In this document: positions 1-6,503 of the stretch, one piece after another
Position numbering within the stretch: position 1 is the first letter of the stretch
Layout: each line of letters begins with the position of its first letter
Assembly (NCBI RefSeq): GCF_019209935.1
Contig: NZ_JAHUTN010000002.1
Coordinates: 62,001-126,000 of the forward strand
Reading direction: 5' to 3'
DNA length: 64,000 nucleotides
Source of the DNA: Corynebacterium sp. TAE3-ERU16
GTDB taxonomy: Bacteria > Actinomycetota > Actinomycetes > Mycobacteriales > Mycobacteriaceae
Made by a program: the position numbers and the translations under genes
The notes under the pieces: generated by a model
Databases searched by the model: none
What the model was told of the DNA's origin: nothing
What the model saw: only the letters and a program-made list of their open reading frames with translations

Positions 1-612
1 GATCTCCTCTCCGTGGTCGAGTACTGTCCCCCGAGCGAGGGCCAGGGGGCGGGGTACTGGCTCAGAATGCAGGATCGGGTCCCGGATGACTCCCGGAAGC
101 CGGAGATCAAGACCCAGGTCTTCCTGGGCGGAACCCGGGCCGAGGTCGTCGCGGCGGGCGAGGCCGGCGCCGTGGTCTACCGCGATTCAGCGGGCGGGGA
201 ACAGCCGCGGATGACGGGCTTCAACCTCGACGGCAACGAGACCGGTGTCGCCGTGGTGCCCCCGTCGCCCCTGGTCGATTCATCCGGGGAGCTGTTCTCC
301 CCCGTCGTCGCTGACCTGCCGCACCATCTGACGTGGTTCGACGGAGTTCGCCTCTACCTCTTCAAACCCGAGGCACTGATCCTCGACCACTACTTCCAGG
401 ATGCCCTGGGTACGGGTGTCGCCGTCGGCGACCGGTTGCTCTATCCCACGGCGGAGGGGATCGCGGTGGCCAACTGGGACACGGAGGAGATCGAACGGGT
501 CATCCCGGTGGACCGTGGCGGCTACAGCGGGCAGGTGACCCTGTCCCTCGTCGGAGATGTGCTCGTGGAGAAGCGGGGCGACGGCGGGGAGGTCGTGGCG
601 CTCGTCAGCTGA
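1..612 (+). CDS. C-terminal part of an Rv3212-like conserved protein (5' end outside the window)
   Basis: The reading frame is open from the first base and ends with TGA at 612, so only the last ~204 codons are present and the true start lies upstream. The visible part has repeated short beta-strand-like segments such as GVAVGDRLLYPTAEGIAVANWDT, which read like beta-propeller blades. From memory it resembles the C-terminal half of actinobacterial Rv3212-type proteins, whose function is not established and which sit near an rhlE helicase gene. Its stop overlaps the 3' end of the convergent membrane gene by 8 bp. Coding is clear; the family name is moderately sure. Confidence 0.75.
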   Translation, partial: DLLSVVEYCPPSEGQGAGYWLRMQDRVPDDSRKPEIKTQVFLGGTRAEVVAAGEAGAVVYRDSAGGEQPRMTGFNLDGNETGVAVVPPSPLVDSSGELFSPVVADLPHHLTWFDGVRLYLFKPEALILDHYFQDALGTGVAVGDRLLYPTAEGIAVANWDTEEIERVIPVDRGGYSGQVTLSLVGDVLVEKRGDGGEVVALVS

Positions 613-1087
613 AGACGCCGGCCGCCCAGCTGAGCGATCTTCTGTTGAATGTGAGATAGAGGCCGGCCAGGGCGCATGCCGCGACGATGACCGCGGGGAC
701 GATCAGCCCCGCGGAGGCGATGTACCAGGAGACCGGCAGCAGCAGCATCTGGAGGATGACCACCGGGCCGCGTCCCCACCGGCGTCCCCGCCGGAGAGCG
801 AAACCCGCGGCGGCCACGGTCCCGAACACCGCGACGAAGAACGCGGCGGTCCCGTAACCGACGAAGACGTTCTCACTGCCGTCCGAGGTCACCGTGCCGT
901 AGTCATGCTGGCCGGTGATCTCGCGGAAGACGAGGAACACCGCGTAAGCGAGTCCGACGAGGGACTCACAGATACCGAGCACCCCGGCCCGCCGGATGTC
1001 CGCCGGCGGCTTCCGGGATTCTGCCGTGTCGCCGGTTTCCGGGGACACGGACGGGGAACTGGGCACGTCGCGGTGGGAATCAGTCAC
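605..1087 (-). CDS. Small integral membrane protein, function unknown
   Basis: This is a 160-aa protein with a ~35-residue charged, Pro/Ser-rich N-terminus followed by about four hydrophobic segments (roughly residues 38-55, 75-98, 105-122 and 125-145). It is therefore probably a polytopic membrane protein. No catalytic motif is visible. The start is GTG at 1087: there is no Shine-Dalgarno sequence, but a TACGCT -10 box lies 6 nt upstream, which suggests a leaderless transcript. It is divergent from the lipid-kinase gene and the two share about 60 bp of promoter DNA. Similar small membrane genes occupy this place in other corynebacteria and mycobacteria, with no known function. Confidence 0.75.
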   Translation of the reverse strand: MTDSHRDVPSSPSVSPETGDTAESRKPPADIRRAGVLGICESLVGLAYAVFLVFREITGQHDYGTVTSDGSENVFVGYGTAAFFVAVFGTVAAAGFALRRGRRWGRGPVVILQMLLLPVSWYIASAGLIVPAVIVAACALAGLYLTFNRRSLSWAAGVFS

Positions 1088-1093
1088 TCCCCA

Positions 1094-1099
1094 AGCGTA
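1094..1099 (-). promoter_or_regulatory. -10 box TACGCT, leaderless-type, for the 605-1087 membrane gene
   Basis: TACGCT (read on the minus strand) ends 6 nt before the GTG start at 1087. No ribosome-binding site is present, so transcription probably begins at the start codon. Confidence 0.5.
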
Positions 1100-1133
1100 C
1101 CGCGTGGGTGCACGCCTTCCGTGTGCGCGGGGT

Positions 1134-1139
1134 TACACT
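1134..1139 (+). promoter_or_regulatory. -10 box TACACT, leaderless-type, for the lipid kinase gene
   Basis: TACACT ends 7 nt before the ATG at 1147 and no Shine-Dalgarno sequence precedes that ATG. This box decides the start over the longer frame that begins at 1108. Confidence 0.55.
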
Positions 1140-1146
1140 CGACGCC

Positions 1147-2127
1147 ATGCGCGCCTTGATGCTCTCCAACCCCAACTCGACGGCCCTGACGCCACAGGTC
1201 ACCCGACAGGTGGTGACCCCGCTTCTGGAGGCGACCGAACTGACCTCGGTATTCACCCAGTACGCCGGGCACGCGGAGGACATCTGCAGAGGTCTGACGC
1301 GCGAGGACGTCGACATCGTGGTCGTCGTGGGCGGGGACGGTACGGTCAACGAGGTGATCAACGGGCTCCTGGGCCGCGAGCCGGAGAGCCGACCCGGTCC
1401 CGGCGAGCTGCCCAAGGTCGCGGTGGTACCGACGGGCTCCGCCAACGTGTTCGCGCGCGCTCTGGGCCTGCCCAACGAACCCGCCGGAGCCGCGGCACAG
1501 GTGCGCGACCTCATTCTCTCGGGCACGTACCGGCGTCTCCCCCTCGGGCGCGTCGAGGACCGTTGGTTCTGCGTGAATGCGGGATTCGGTCTGGACGCGA
1601 ACGCCATAGCGCTCATGGAGGATCTGCGGGACGCAGGCAAGTCGGCGACACCGTGGCGCTACGCGATGGTGACGGCTACCGCCTGGCAGCGGCTCCGGCG
1701 CCGCCCTCCGGCCATCACCTATGCGGCACACTCCGCCGAGGGACTCCGCACGGGCAGCGAGGTCCCTTTCCTCATCGTGTCCAACACGAATCCCTGGACG
1801 TACGCGGGTCCGATGGCGGTGGTGACCAATCCGGAGCAGAAGCTGGACGCGGGGCTGTCCCTCTACGCCCTGCGGGACATCGAGGGCCCCGGTGGACTGG
1901 TGGCGCTGCTGCACGCCACCGGCATCGGGAACAAGATCTGGCGGCCGCTACGGGTGGATCTCCGGGAGATCCGGGTTGACGATATTAGTGAGCTCACACT
2001 CACCTCCCCGAGACCATTGAAGTGGCAGGTAGACGGTGAATCGGCAGGCAAAACAAAGAAGTTGCGGCTCAGTTCCCATGGCGACGTCATCGATATTGTG
2101 TCGCCTGTGGACAACGACAAGGTGTGA
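1147..2127 (+). CDS. Diacylglycerol kinase-type lipid kinase (DAGK catalytic domain)
   Basis: This is a 326-aa protein of the diacylglycerol/sphingosine kinase superfamily, which phosphorylates a lipid hydroxyl with ATP. The hallmark nucleotide-binding motif GGDGTVNEVINGLLG is at about residues 60-75, preceded by a beta strand VVVV. It is followed by the family-typical VAVVPTGSANVFARALGLP segment, then GFGLDANAI. The length fits single-domain bacterial DAGKs such as DgkB. The start at 1147 is chosen because MRALML begins the conserved fold and the codon sits 7 nt behind a good -10 box; the in-frame codons back to 1108 would lie inside the promoter. It is probably cytoplasmic and membrane-associated, in phospholipid or glycolipid turnover. 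The exact substrate cannot be read. Confidence 0.88.
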   Translation: MRALMLSNPNSTALTPQVTRQVVTPLLEATELTSVFTQYAGHAEDICRGLTREDVDIVVVVGGDGTVNEVINGLLGREPESRPGPGELPKVAVVPTGSANVFARALGLPNEPAGAAAQVRDLILSGTYRRLPLGRVEDRWFCVNAGFGLDANAIALMEDLRDAGKSATPWRYAMVTATAWQRLRRRPPAITYAAHSAEGLRTGSEVPFLIVSNTNPWTYAGPMAVVTNPEQKLDAGLSLYALRDIEGPGGLVALLHATGIGNKIWRPLRVDLREIRVDDISELTLTSPRPLKWQVDGESAGKTKKLRLSSHGDVIDIVSPVDNDKV

Positions 2128-2138
2128 CCTTAATCACT
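2123..2138. promoter_or_regulatory. GlxR/CRP-type binding site TGTGA-N6-TCACT
   Basis: TGTGACCTTAATCACT matches the GlxR consensus TGTGANNTNNNTCACA at every fixed position except the last. It overlaps the lipid-kinase stop codon and lies about 285 bp upstream of whcE, the next gene on this strand. whiB1, the M. tuberculosis counterpart of whcE, is known to be controlled by the cAMP receptor protein, which makes whcE the likely target. Confidence 0.55.
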
Positions 2139-2421
2139 TTTAAAGGTGGAACCCTAGCGGACGCCTATGTGTACGTGTCATTATCTTGCGGTAGCACAGA
2201 CACCCGGCGTTAAACCCGGGTTCATTTTCTGGCATGACGCCGGGACCATGACCGGAGTGAACCAACCACTCGCGGCCGGCCCGGTGGACCAGCACGGGAA
2301 CCGCCCCAGGCGACCCACCGCCCCAGCTTTCCGAGACACCGGGACACCGGCCGTCGGAAAGTGTCCCGCCATGCCGAATGTCTGACATAGAACACATATT
2401 CTTTCTGAAGGAGATTCACCC
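2128..2421 (+). promoter_or_regulatory. Intergenic control region of whcE
   Basis: These 294 bp have no convincing ORF. They begin inside the GlxR-type site. TATCTT at 2182-2187 is a possible -10 box whose start point would lie about 63 bp after the centre of that site, a classic CRP activation distance. A palindrome AACCCGGGTT lies near 2214. The stretch ends with a strong ribosome-binding site (AAGGAG, about 8 nt before the whcE ATG). A second possible -10 box (TATTCT, 2397-2402) lies too close to the ribosome-binding site to be convincing. The promoter position is inference. Confidence 0.4.
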
Positions 2422-2685
2422 ATGGATTGGCGTCACAAGGCGGTCTGCCGCGACGAAGACCCCGAGCTTTTCTTCCCCGTCGGCAACTCCGGCCCCGCTC
2501 TGGCCCAGATCGCGACCGCGAAGGTCGTCTGCAACCGGTGCCCCGTCACCTCCGAGTGCCTCACCTGGGCTCTCGAGTCCGGCCAGGACGCCGGCGTCTG
2601 GGGTGGCATGAGCGAGGACGAGCGCCGTGCACTCAAGCGGCGCCGCAACCGTGGCCGCACCCGCACCCGCGCAGCCGTCAAGTAG
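2422..2685 (+). CDS. whcE: WhiB-family Fe-S transcription factor, WhiB1 type (WhcE)
   Basis: This 87-aa WhiB protein is expected to bind a 4Fe-4S cluster and act with the sigma factor. The cluster ligands are Cys9, Cys37, Cys40 and Cys46 (CxxC plus flanking Cys), followed by the family turn GVWGG at 58-62 and a basic C-terminal tail (KRRRNRGRTRTR) for DNA contact. The very short N-terminus before Cys9 is typical of the WhiB1 subgroup. WhcE of C. glutamicum acts in oxidative and heat stress and belongs to the SigH circuit; sigH-rshA lies just downstream in opposite orientation here. The start has a good AAGGAG site. A GlxR-type site lies upstream and a terminator directly follows. Confidence 0.93.
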   Translation: MDWRHKAVCRDEDPELFFPVGNSGPALAQIATAKVVCNRCPVTSECLTWALESGQDAGVWGGMSEDERRALKRRRNRGRTRTRAAVK

Positions 2686-2705
2686 TACCCCGCAGCACCA
2701 GAAAC

Positions 2706-2750
2706 ATCCGGTACCCGCCCCTCACAGGGTGTCCGCGGTACCGGATATTT
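2706..2750 (+). terminator. Rho-independent-type terminator after whcE
   Basis: A perfect 10-bp stem, ATCCGGTACC (2706-2715) with GGTACCGGAT (2737-2746), closes a 21-nt loop that may itself pair partly. It is followed by a short T run (ATTT). It separates whcE from the bL37 gene. Confidence 0.6.
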
Positions 2751-2771
2751 CGTGTCACCGACCCGACTGCG

Positions 2772-2777
2772 TATAAT
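2772..2777 (+). promoter_or_regulatory. -10 box TATAAT for the bL37 gene
   Basis: A consensus TATAAT lies about 140 bp upstream of the bL37 ATG, just after the whcE terminator. The -35 region (near TTCGTG) is weak, as is usual in corynebacteria. It would give a 5' leader of roughly 135 nt. Confidence 0.5.
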
Positions 2778-2918
2778 CAACGACATTTGTCACTGCGGGT
2801 GAGCCGATCCGTCGGTCACACCCGGTGACGATCACGACAACCACACACGGCAGGATCCCCTGACCGTCATGCTGCGGCCCCGCCGTCGCATACCCCGATA
2901 CCTTCCTGGAGGAACACC

Positions 2919-2993
2919 ATGAGCAAGCGTGGACGCAAGCGTAAGGACCGTCGCAAGAACAAGGCCAACCACGGCAAGCGGCCCAACTCCTGA
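2919..2993 (+). CDS. Ribosomal protein bL37 (24 aa)
   Basis: This tiny gene encodes 24 residues: MSKRGRKRKDRRKN, then KANHGKRPNS. Thirteen residues are Lys or Arg. It matches the actinobacterial large-subunit protein bL37, first recognised in mycobacterial ribosome structures, which shares the (A/S)KRGRK start and the KANHGKRPN end. A Shine-Dalgarno sequence (GGAGG) lies 7 nt before the ATG. The gene has its own TATAAT promoter and a strong terminator 16 bp after its stop, so it is probably a stand-alone, highly expressed unit. Its place between whiB1 and sigH-rshA agrees with what I recall from mycobacteria. It is easily missed because of its size. Confidence 0.9.
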   Translation: MSKRGRKRKDRRKNKANHGKRPNS

Positions 2994-3009
2994 TCCGGAG
3001 ACTACCCCG

Positions 3010-3044
3010 AGAAGCCCCCGCACACTGTGCGGGGGCTTCTTCTC
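3010..3044. terminator. Bidirectional terminator between bL37 and rshA
   Basis: A perfect 14-bp stem, AGAAGCCCCCGCAC (3010-3023) with GTGCGGGGGCTTCT (3027-3040), has a 3-nt loop and is followed by TCTC. It lies between two convergent genes and can serve both. Confidence 0.85.
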
Positions 3045-3082
3045 TCGGCAGGTGACCTCCGCCGCGGTCGGCGCCGGACGGC

Positions 3083-3349
3083 TCAGCCGCGGTAGCGTTC
3101 GACCCGGAGCCGCAGGATGATCTTCTCCCGCAACGTCACGGGCGCGTGTGCACAGCAGCACCGCCGCATGAGCTCCCGGATCTCCTCCTCTAGACCGAGC
3201 TGTGCGAAGCAGCCGGGGCAGGCCTCGATGTGGGCGCGCAGGACCGCACGCCGCTCGGGAGTCGCCTCACCGTCGAGAAGCTCGAACAGGGACTCGTAGA
3301 CGTCTCCGCAGTCAGCCATGTGGTCGCCGGTCTCATTCCGCGGTGTCAT
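3083..3349 (-). CDS. rshA: Anti-sigma factor RshA (zinc-binding anti-sigma of SigH)
   Basis: This 88-aa protein of the RsrA/RshA group binds SigH under reducing conditions and releases it on disulfide stress. The zinc motif HIEACPGC gives His40, Cys44 and Cys47 (Hx3Cx2C); Cys14 and a run of three Cys (64-66) are further redox candidates. The gene starts with ATG at 3349-3347, overlapping the sigH stop as ATGA, so the two are translationally coupled. A longer frame extends through sigH in another register but is only a shadow. Neighbouring sigH and whcE fit the known stress circuit. The family assignment is firm; the redox role is inferred from relatives. Confidence 0.92.
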   Translation of the reverse strand: MTPRNETGDHMADCGDVYESLFELLDGEATPERRAVLRAHIEACPGCFAQLGLEEEIRELMRRCCCAHAPVTLREKIILRLRVERYRG

Positions 3350-3993
3350 CTGTCCGCTCCCTTCCGTGTCTTCTTCGCGGTCGCATCTCCCCACCCATCC
3401 GCGAGATCCGGATGGTTCAGACCGATGCCCTGCTCGCGGGCCACATCCTTCAACAATCCACGGAGCTGTTTTCTTCCCCGGTGCAGTCGACTCATCACGG
3501 TACCGATCGGGGTGTCCATGATCTCGGCGATCTCCTTGTAGGCGAGCCCCTCCACATCGGCGTAGAACACCACCATGCGGTAGTCCTCGGGGAGCTGATT
3601 CAGGGCGTCGGTGATCTGCACGTCGGGCAGCTTCTTCAACGCCTCTACCTCCGCCGACTCGAGGCCGGCGGAGGTGTGCGAGGACGTCTCGACCAGCTGG
3701 TGGTCGGTGATCTCCTCGGTGGGCAGCTGCGAGGGCTGACGCTGTGCCTTCCGGTAGGAGTTGATGTAGGTGTTGGTCATGATGCGGTACAGCCAGGCCT
3801 TGAGGTTCGTTCCCGGGGTGAAGGAGCTGAACTTCTGGAAGGCCTTCATGTAGGTCTCCTGGACCAGGTCCTCCGCGTCGGCGGGGTTGCGGGTCATCCG
3901 CAGGGCACCGCCGTAGAGCTGATCGAGCAGGGGCAGTGCCTCCTTCTCGAATCTGGCCGCCTGCTCGGCGGCACCGGTCTTCGTGTCCGGCAT
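3346..3993 (-). CDS. sigH: RNA polymerase ECF sigma factor SigH
   Basis: This 215-aa ECF sigma factor is the SigH/SigR type that directs heat- and disulfide-stress genes. Region 2 is clear ([20 protein letters not shown], then [15 protein letters not shown]). Region 4 carries the helix-turn-helix [20 protein letters not shown] near residues 155-180. I chose ATG 3993 ([11 protein letters not shown]), which has a GAAGGGA ribosome-binding site. The frame is open for 41 more codons upstream, but that extension has no ribosome-binding site and is not family-like. It forms an operon with rshA by ATGA overlap and is divergent from ybaK. No clear GGAAT/GTT autoregulatory promoter was found by eye. 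Confidence 0.93.
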   Translation of the reverse strand: MPDTKTGAAEQAARFEKEALPLLDQLYGGALRMTRNPADAEDLVQETYMKAFQKFSSFTPGTNLKAWLYRIMTNTYINSYRKAQRQPSQLPTEEITDHQLVETSSHTSAGLESAEVEALKKLPDVQITDALNQLPEDYRMVVFYADVEGLAYKEIAEIMDTPIGTVMSRLHRGRKQLRGLLKDVAREQGIGLNHPDLADGWGDATAKKTRKGADR

Positions 3994-4141
3994 TGGCGTC
4001 GCGTCCCTTCCCTCTGCTTGTCGACGCCCTCCCACCCGCGGGTGTGGGGCGGGGTTCGGCGTCCGGCAAGCGCGCCGCACAGCGACGCGCACATCTCCCC
4101 CATTGTAGAAAAACACTGCTCCCGCGCGTAATACTGGCTGT

Positions 4142-4675
4142 ATGTCGAAGCGTAGGTCGAAATCATCCGGCGCAGGAACGGCCGCCCTCGTGGCGCTGAA
4201 CGAGGCGGGTGTGAATCACACGGTGCACACCTTCGAGTCCGGTCACGACCATTTCGGGGCGCAGGCCGCGGCCGAGCTGTGTGGCCCCCTCGGAATCGAC
4301 GAGGGGCAGCTGTTCAAGACCCTGGTGGTGGACCTGACCGCCGGATCGGGGCCGAAACGAAGGCTCGGGGTGGTGTGCGTCCCGGTGACCGGCCACGTCA
4401 ATCTCAAGGCCGCCGCGCGCGCGTTCGATGTGCCGAAGGTCTGCATGGCCGAGCCGCGCGACGCCGAGCGGTCCTCCGGCTACGTCACCGGCGGGATCTC
4501 CCCCATCGGCCAGAAGAATGCCCTGCCCACCGTCATCGATTCCTCTGCGCTGGAGTTCGGCGAGATCCTGGTCTCCGGTGGGCGCCGGGGCCTGGACGTC
4601 CAGCTCACCCCCGATGATCTCGCGGCGGTGACCGGCGCACGGTTCGCCGCGGTCGCGGCACCGGGAGCACACTGA
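4142..4675 (+). CDS. ybaK: YbaK/EbsC-type Cys-tRNA(Pro) deacylase
   Basis: This is a 177-aa protein of the YbaK/aminoacyl-tRNA deacylase fold, which hydrolyses Cys-tRNA(Pro) formed by prolyl-tRNA synthetase. Family signatures are LFKTLVVD near residues 60-67 (with the catalytic-type Lys), the [17 protein letters not shown] segment, and [13 protein letters not shown] near residues 118-130. The length is normal for YbaK. The start follows a TAATAC(T) element at 4129-4135 and lacks a Shine-Dalgarno sequence, so it may be leaderless. It is divergent from sigH. Deacylation of the Pro/Cys type is inferred from the family. Confidence 0.9.
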   Translation: MSKRRSKSSGAGTAALVALNEAGVNHTVHTFESGHDHFGAQAAAELCGPLGIDEGQLFKTLVVDLTAGSGPKRRLGVVCVPVTGHVNLKAAARAFDVPKVCMAEPRDAERSSGYVTGGISPIGQKNALPTVIDSSALEFGEILVSGGRRGLDVQLTPDDLAAVTGARFAAVAAPGAH

Positions 4676-4741
4676 CCATCCCGACTCCACCGGGTCCGGG
4701 ACCCGGGAACCCCGGTCGGAGGGGACTGAAAGGACACCACC

Positions 4742-5830
4742 ATGAATCCCGCTGAACAGCTCGTCTCCGGCCCCCGGGGCCGGGACCTGCTGCTGAATCT
4801 GGAGGACGACACGGGCCCGTCAGGCCCTTTTAACCTGTTTCACAGGGCGGCGAGCACTCTCGACGTCGAATCCGGGGTGGGGACCGTCTACTTCCCCTCT
4901 TCCTCCCCGTCGCCGGGAAAACCGGTTTCCCACGACTGCAGTGCCGGTTGCCGCCTCCCTGACGTCGTTGATGCCGGGGACATCGCCGCCGCATTCCGGG
5001 ATGTGGAACTCGCGGAGATCACGTGGCCCGTGCTGCGCGACGCACTGGCCTGCTCCGTCGACAACGCCGCCTACTGGCAGGAACCGTACGGTGCCCAGAT
5101 CCTCGCGGCAGCCCCGGAGATGCGCGGACCACTGCTCCGGATCGCCGGGGAACTCACCGACTCCCCACTGATGGACGTCCTCACGGCCCCGTTCGATCCG
5201 GAGCGGCAGTGGACGCTGTCGGTGCGGGGCTCCACAGCTCTGACATCGGGGGTCGGGAAACGCCTCACCGCGGAACGTGACGGACTGATCGCCCGGGAGG
5301 CCGCTGCGGCGGAGACATTCGATCCGGAGAAAGAGGTGTCGGGGATCTGGTGGTCTTCTCCGATGGGGGCACCGGCCACCACGGCCCCGCTCCCGGACGG
5401 TGCTCCCTCCGCTCTCTGGTTCGAGGAGGACTCCTTCGACCTCGGGCCCCGGGAGACGCGCCGCATCGTCGTCCCGGGAGACGCCAGGATCCTCGAGATC
5501 ACCGGTGCCGACTCGTGGGCGGATCTCTGCCGGCGGTTCCCTGTCGAGGTCACCCGGCAGCGCTACCACGACTGGCACCGCACCACGGGGCGGCGGGGAC
5601 GGTGGGTGATCCCGGACTGGGCCGCCGTCGCGGAGCACCACGACGCCGTGCACCTGACCCATCTCGGATATCTGGAGGCCGCCGGTAGAGCCATCGACGT
5701 GGACGCCGGGACAGCGTCCGTGATCGCCGGCTGGAACCCCGGCGAGACCTACTGGCTGACCGATGTGGCGGTCGGTGATCCGGTGCGCTGGTCGTGGGAC
5801 GAGGACGGGAGGATCTGGGCCCGGTGCTGA
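4742..5830 (+). CDS. Hypothetical protein, 362 aa, family not recognised
   Basis: Coding is supported by a long open frame, a proper AAAGGA ribosome-binding site about 8 nt before the ATG, and third-position GC bias like its neighbours. The product is soluble, acidic and tryptophan-rich (for example GIWWSSPMGAP, DWHRTTGRRGRWVIPDW). There is no signal peptide or membrane segment. The C-terminal third contains VHLTHLGYLEAAGRAIDVDAG and GWNPGETYWLTDVAVGD, and ends DEDGRIWARC. I see no catalytic motif that I can name. It lies between the core genes ybaK and the SRAP gene, beside a regulator and a broken transporter, so it may belong to a lineage-specific insertion. Function unknown. Confidence 0.75.
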   Translation: MNPAEQLVSGPRGRDLLLNLEDDTGPSGPFNLFHRAASTLDVESGVGTVYFPSSSPSPGKPVSHDCSAGCRLPDVVDAGDIAAAFRDVELAEITWPVLRDALACSVDNAAYWQEPYGAQILAAAPEMRGPLLRIAGELTDSPLMDVLTAPFDPERQWTLSVRGSTALTSGVGKRLTAERDGLIAREAAAAETFDPEKEVSGIWWSSPMGAPATTAPLPDGAPSALWFEEDSFDLGPRETRRIVVPGDARILEITGADSWADLCRRFPVEVTRQRYHDWHRTTGRRGRWVIPDWAAVAEHHDAVHLTHLGYLEAAGRAIDVDAGTASVIAGWNPGETYWLTDVAVGDPVRWSWDEDGRIWARC

Positions 5831-5838
5831 GGCCGCCC

Positions 5839-6426
5839 TCAGTCCGGTGCTCCGCCGTACCGGAGGTGCGGAGCGGATCCGGGGGGACCGGAGACGGTGA
5901 TGATCTCCGCACCCGAGGCCCCGTCGCCGCCGAACCGGTGCGGGGTCGTCGTGTCGAAATCGGCGCACCCACCCCGTTCGGGAACGACGTCATCCTCACC
6001 GACGATCAGGCGCAGCCGCCCGGAGAGCACGTACATCCGTGCGCGGCCCGGATGGGTGCTTGGCTCAGGTACGGATTCGTCGGGCCGGACGATGATCTTC
6101 CGGGTGTGGGCACCCGCCGTCCGTCCGGTCAGCGGGACGACCACCCGGCTCCGGATCACTCTGGGCCGTATCCGGATGCGGTGCTCCCCGATCCCCGGCA
6201 CGCCGACGGGGGTGTCCGGGTCGCCCCGGTGGACGATGGCCGGCGGCAGGAGCGGGTCGAGGGTCGGGCGGCGCCGCCCGTTCTCCAGCCGGGAGAGGGT
6301 GCTCGTCGATACTCCCGTCTTCCGGGCGACGGCGTCCAGCGTCAGGCCGCGCTGTTCACGGGCGCTCCGCAACCGCGGGCCGAGCTCCTCCAGGATGCGT
6401 GCGGTTCCGGCTGCGGTCGACGTCAT
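5839..6426 (-). CDS. XRE-family regulator with C-terminal cupin domain
   Basis: This 195-aa regulator has an N-terminal lambda-repressor-type helix-turn-helix (RLRSAREQRGLTLDAVARKT, then GVSTSTLSRLENGRRRPTLD, residues ~18-56). The C-terminal cupin sensor domain is about residues 95-190 (for example YVLSGRLRLIVGEDD and the DFDTTTPHRFGG strand). Proteins of this layout usually repress a neighbouring exporter or metabolic gene. It is divergently placed from an MFS transporter remnant, and a perfect 9-bp inverted repeat lies in the 77-bp gap. The segment linking HTH and cupin is less conserved than I expect, but the frame is intact. No good ribosome-binding site precedes the ATG. Confidence 0.85.
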   Translation of the reverse strand: MTSTAAGTARILEELGPRLRSAREQRGLTLDAVARKTGVSTSTLSRLENGRRRPTLDPLLPPAIVHRGDPDTPVGVPGIGEHRIRIRPRVIRSRVVVPLTGRTAGAHTRKIIVRPDESVPEPSTHPGRARMYVLSGRLRLIVGEDDVVPERGGCADFDTTTPHRFGGDGASGAEIITVSGPPGSAPHLRYGGAPD

Positions 6427-6466
6427 TCACCCAGCACGGCAGGATTTCCCGGTTTCGGCGACACCC

Positions 6467-6491
6467 GTTGTCCGGTACATCTCCGGACAAC
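6467..6491. promoter_or_regulatory. Probable operator: perfect 9-bp inverted repeat between regulator and MFS gene
   Basis: GTTGTCCGG (6467-6475), spacer TACATCT, CCGGACAAC (6483-6491). It is centred about 25 bp before the MFS ATG and 53 bp before the regulator ATG, where a bound XRE dimer could block both promoters. The target protein is inferred from position. Confidence 0.65.
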
Positions 6492-6503
6492 CAGGGTGGA
6501 GGC

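Noticed and set aside
3083..4069. 328-aa open frame that includes rshA as its C-terminus
   Set aside because: Only the last 88 codons are family-like; the rest is the sigH gene read in the wrong frame, and rshA starts by ATGA overlap.
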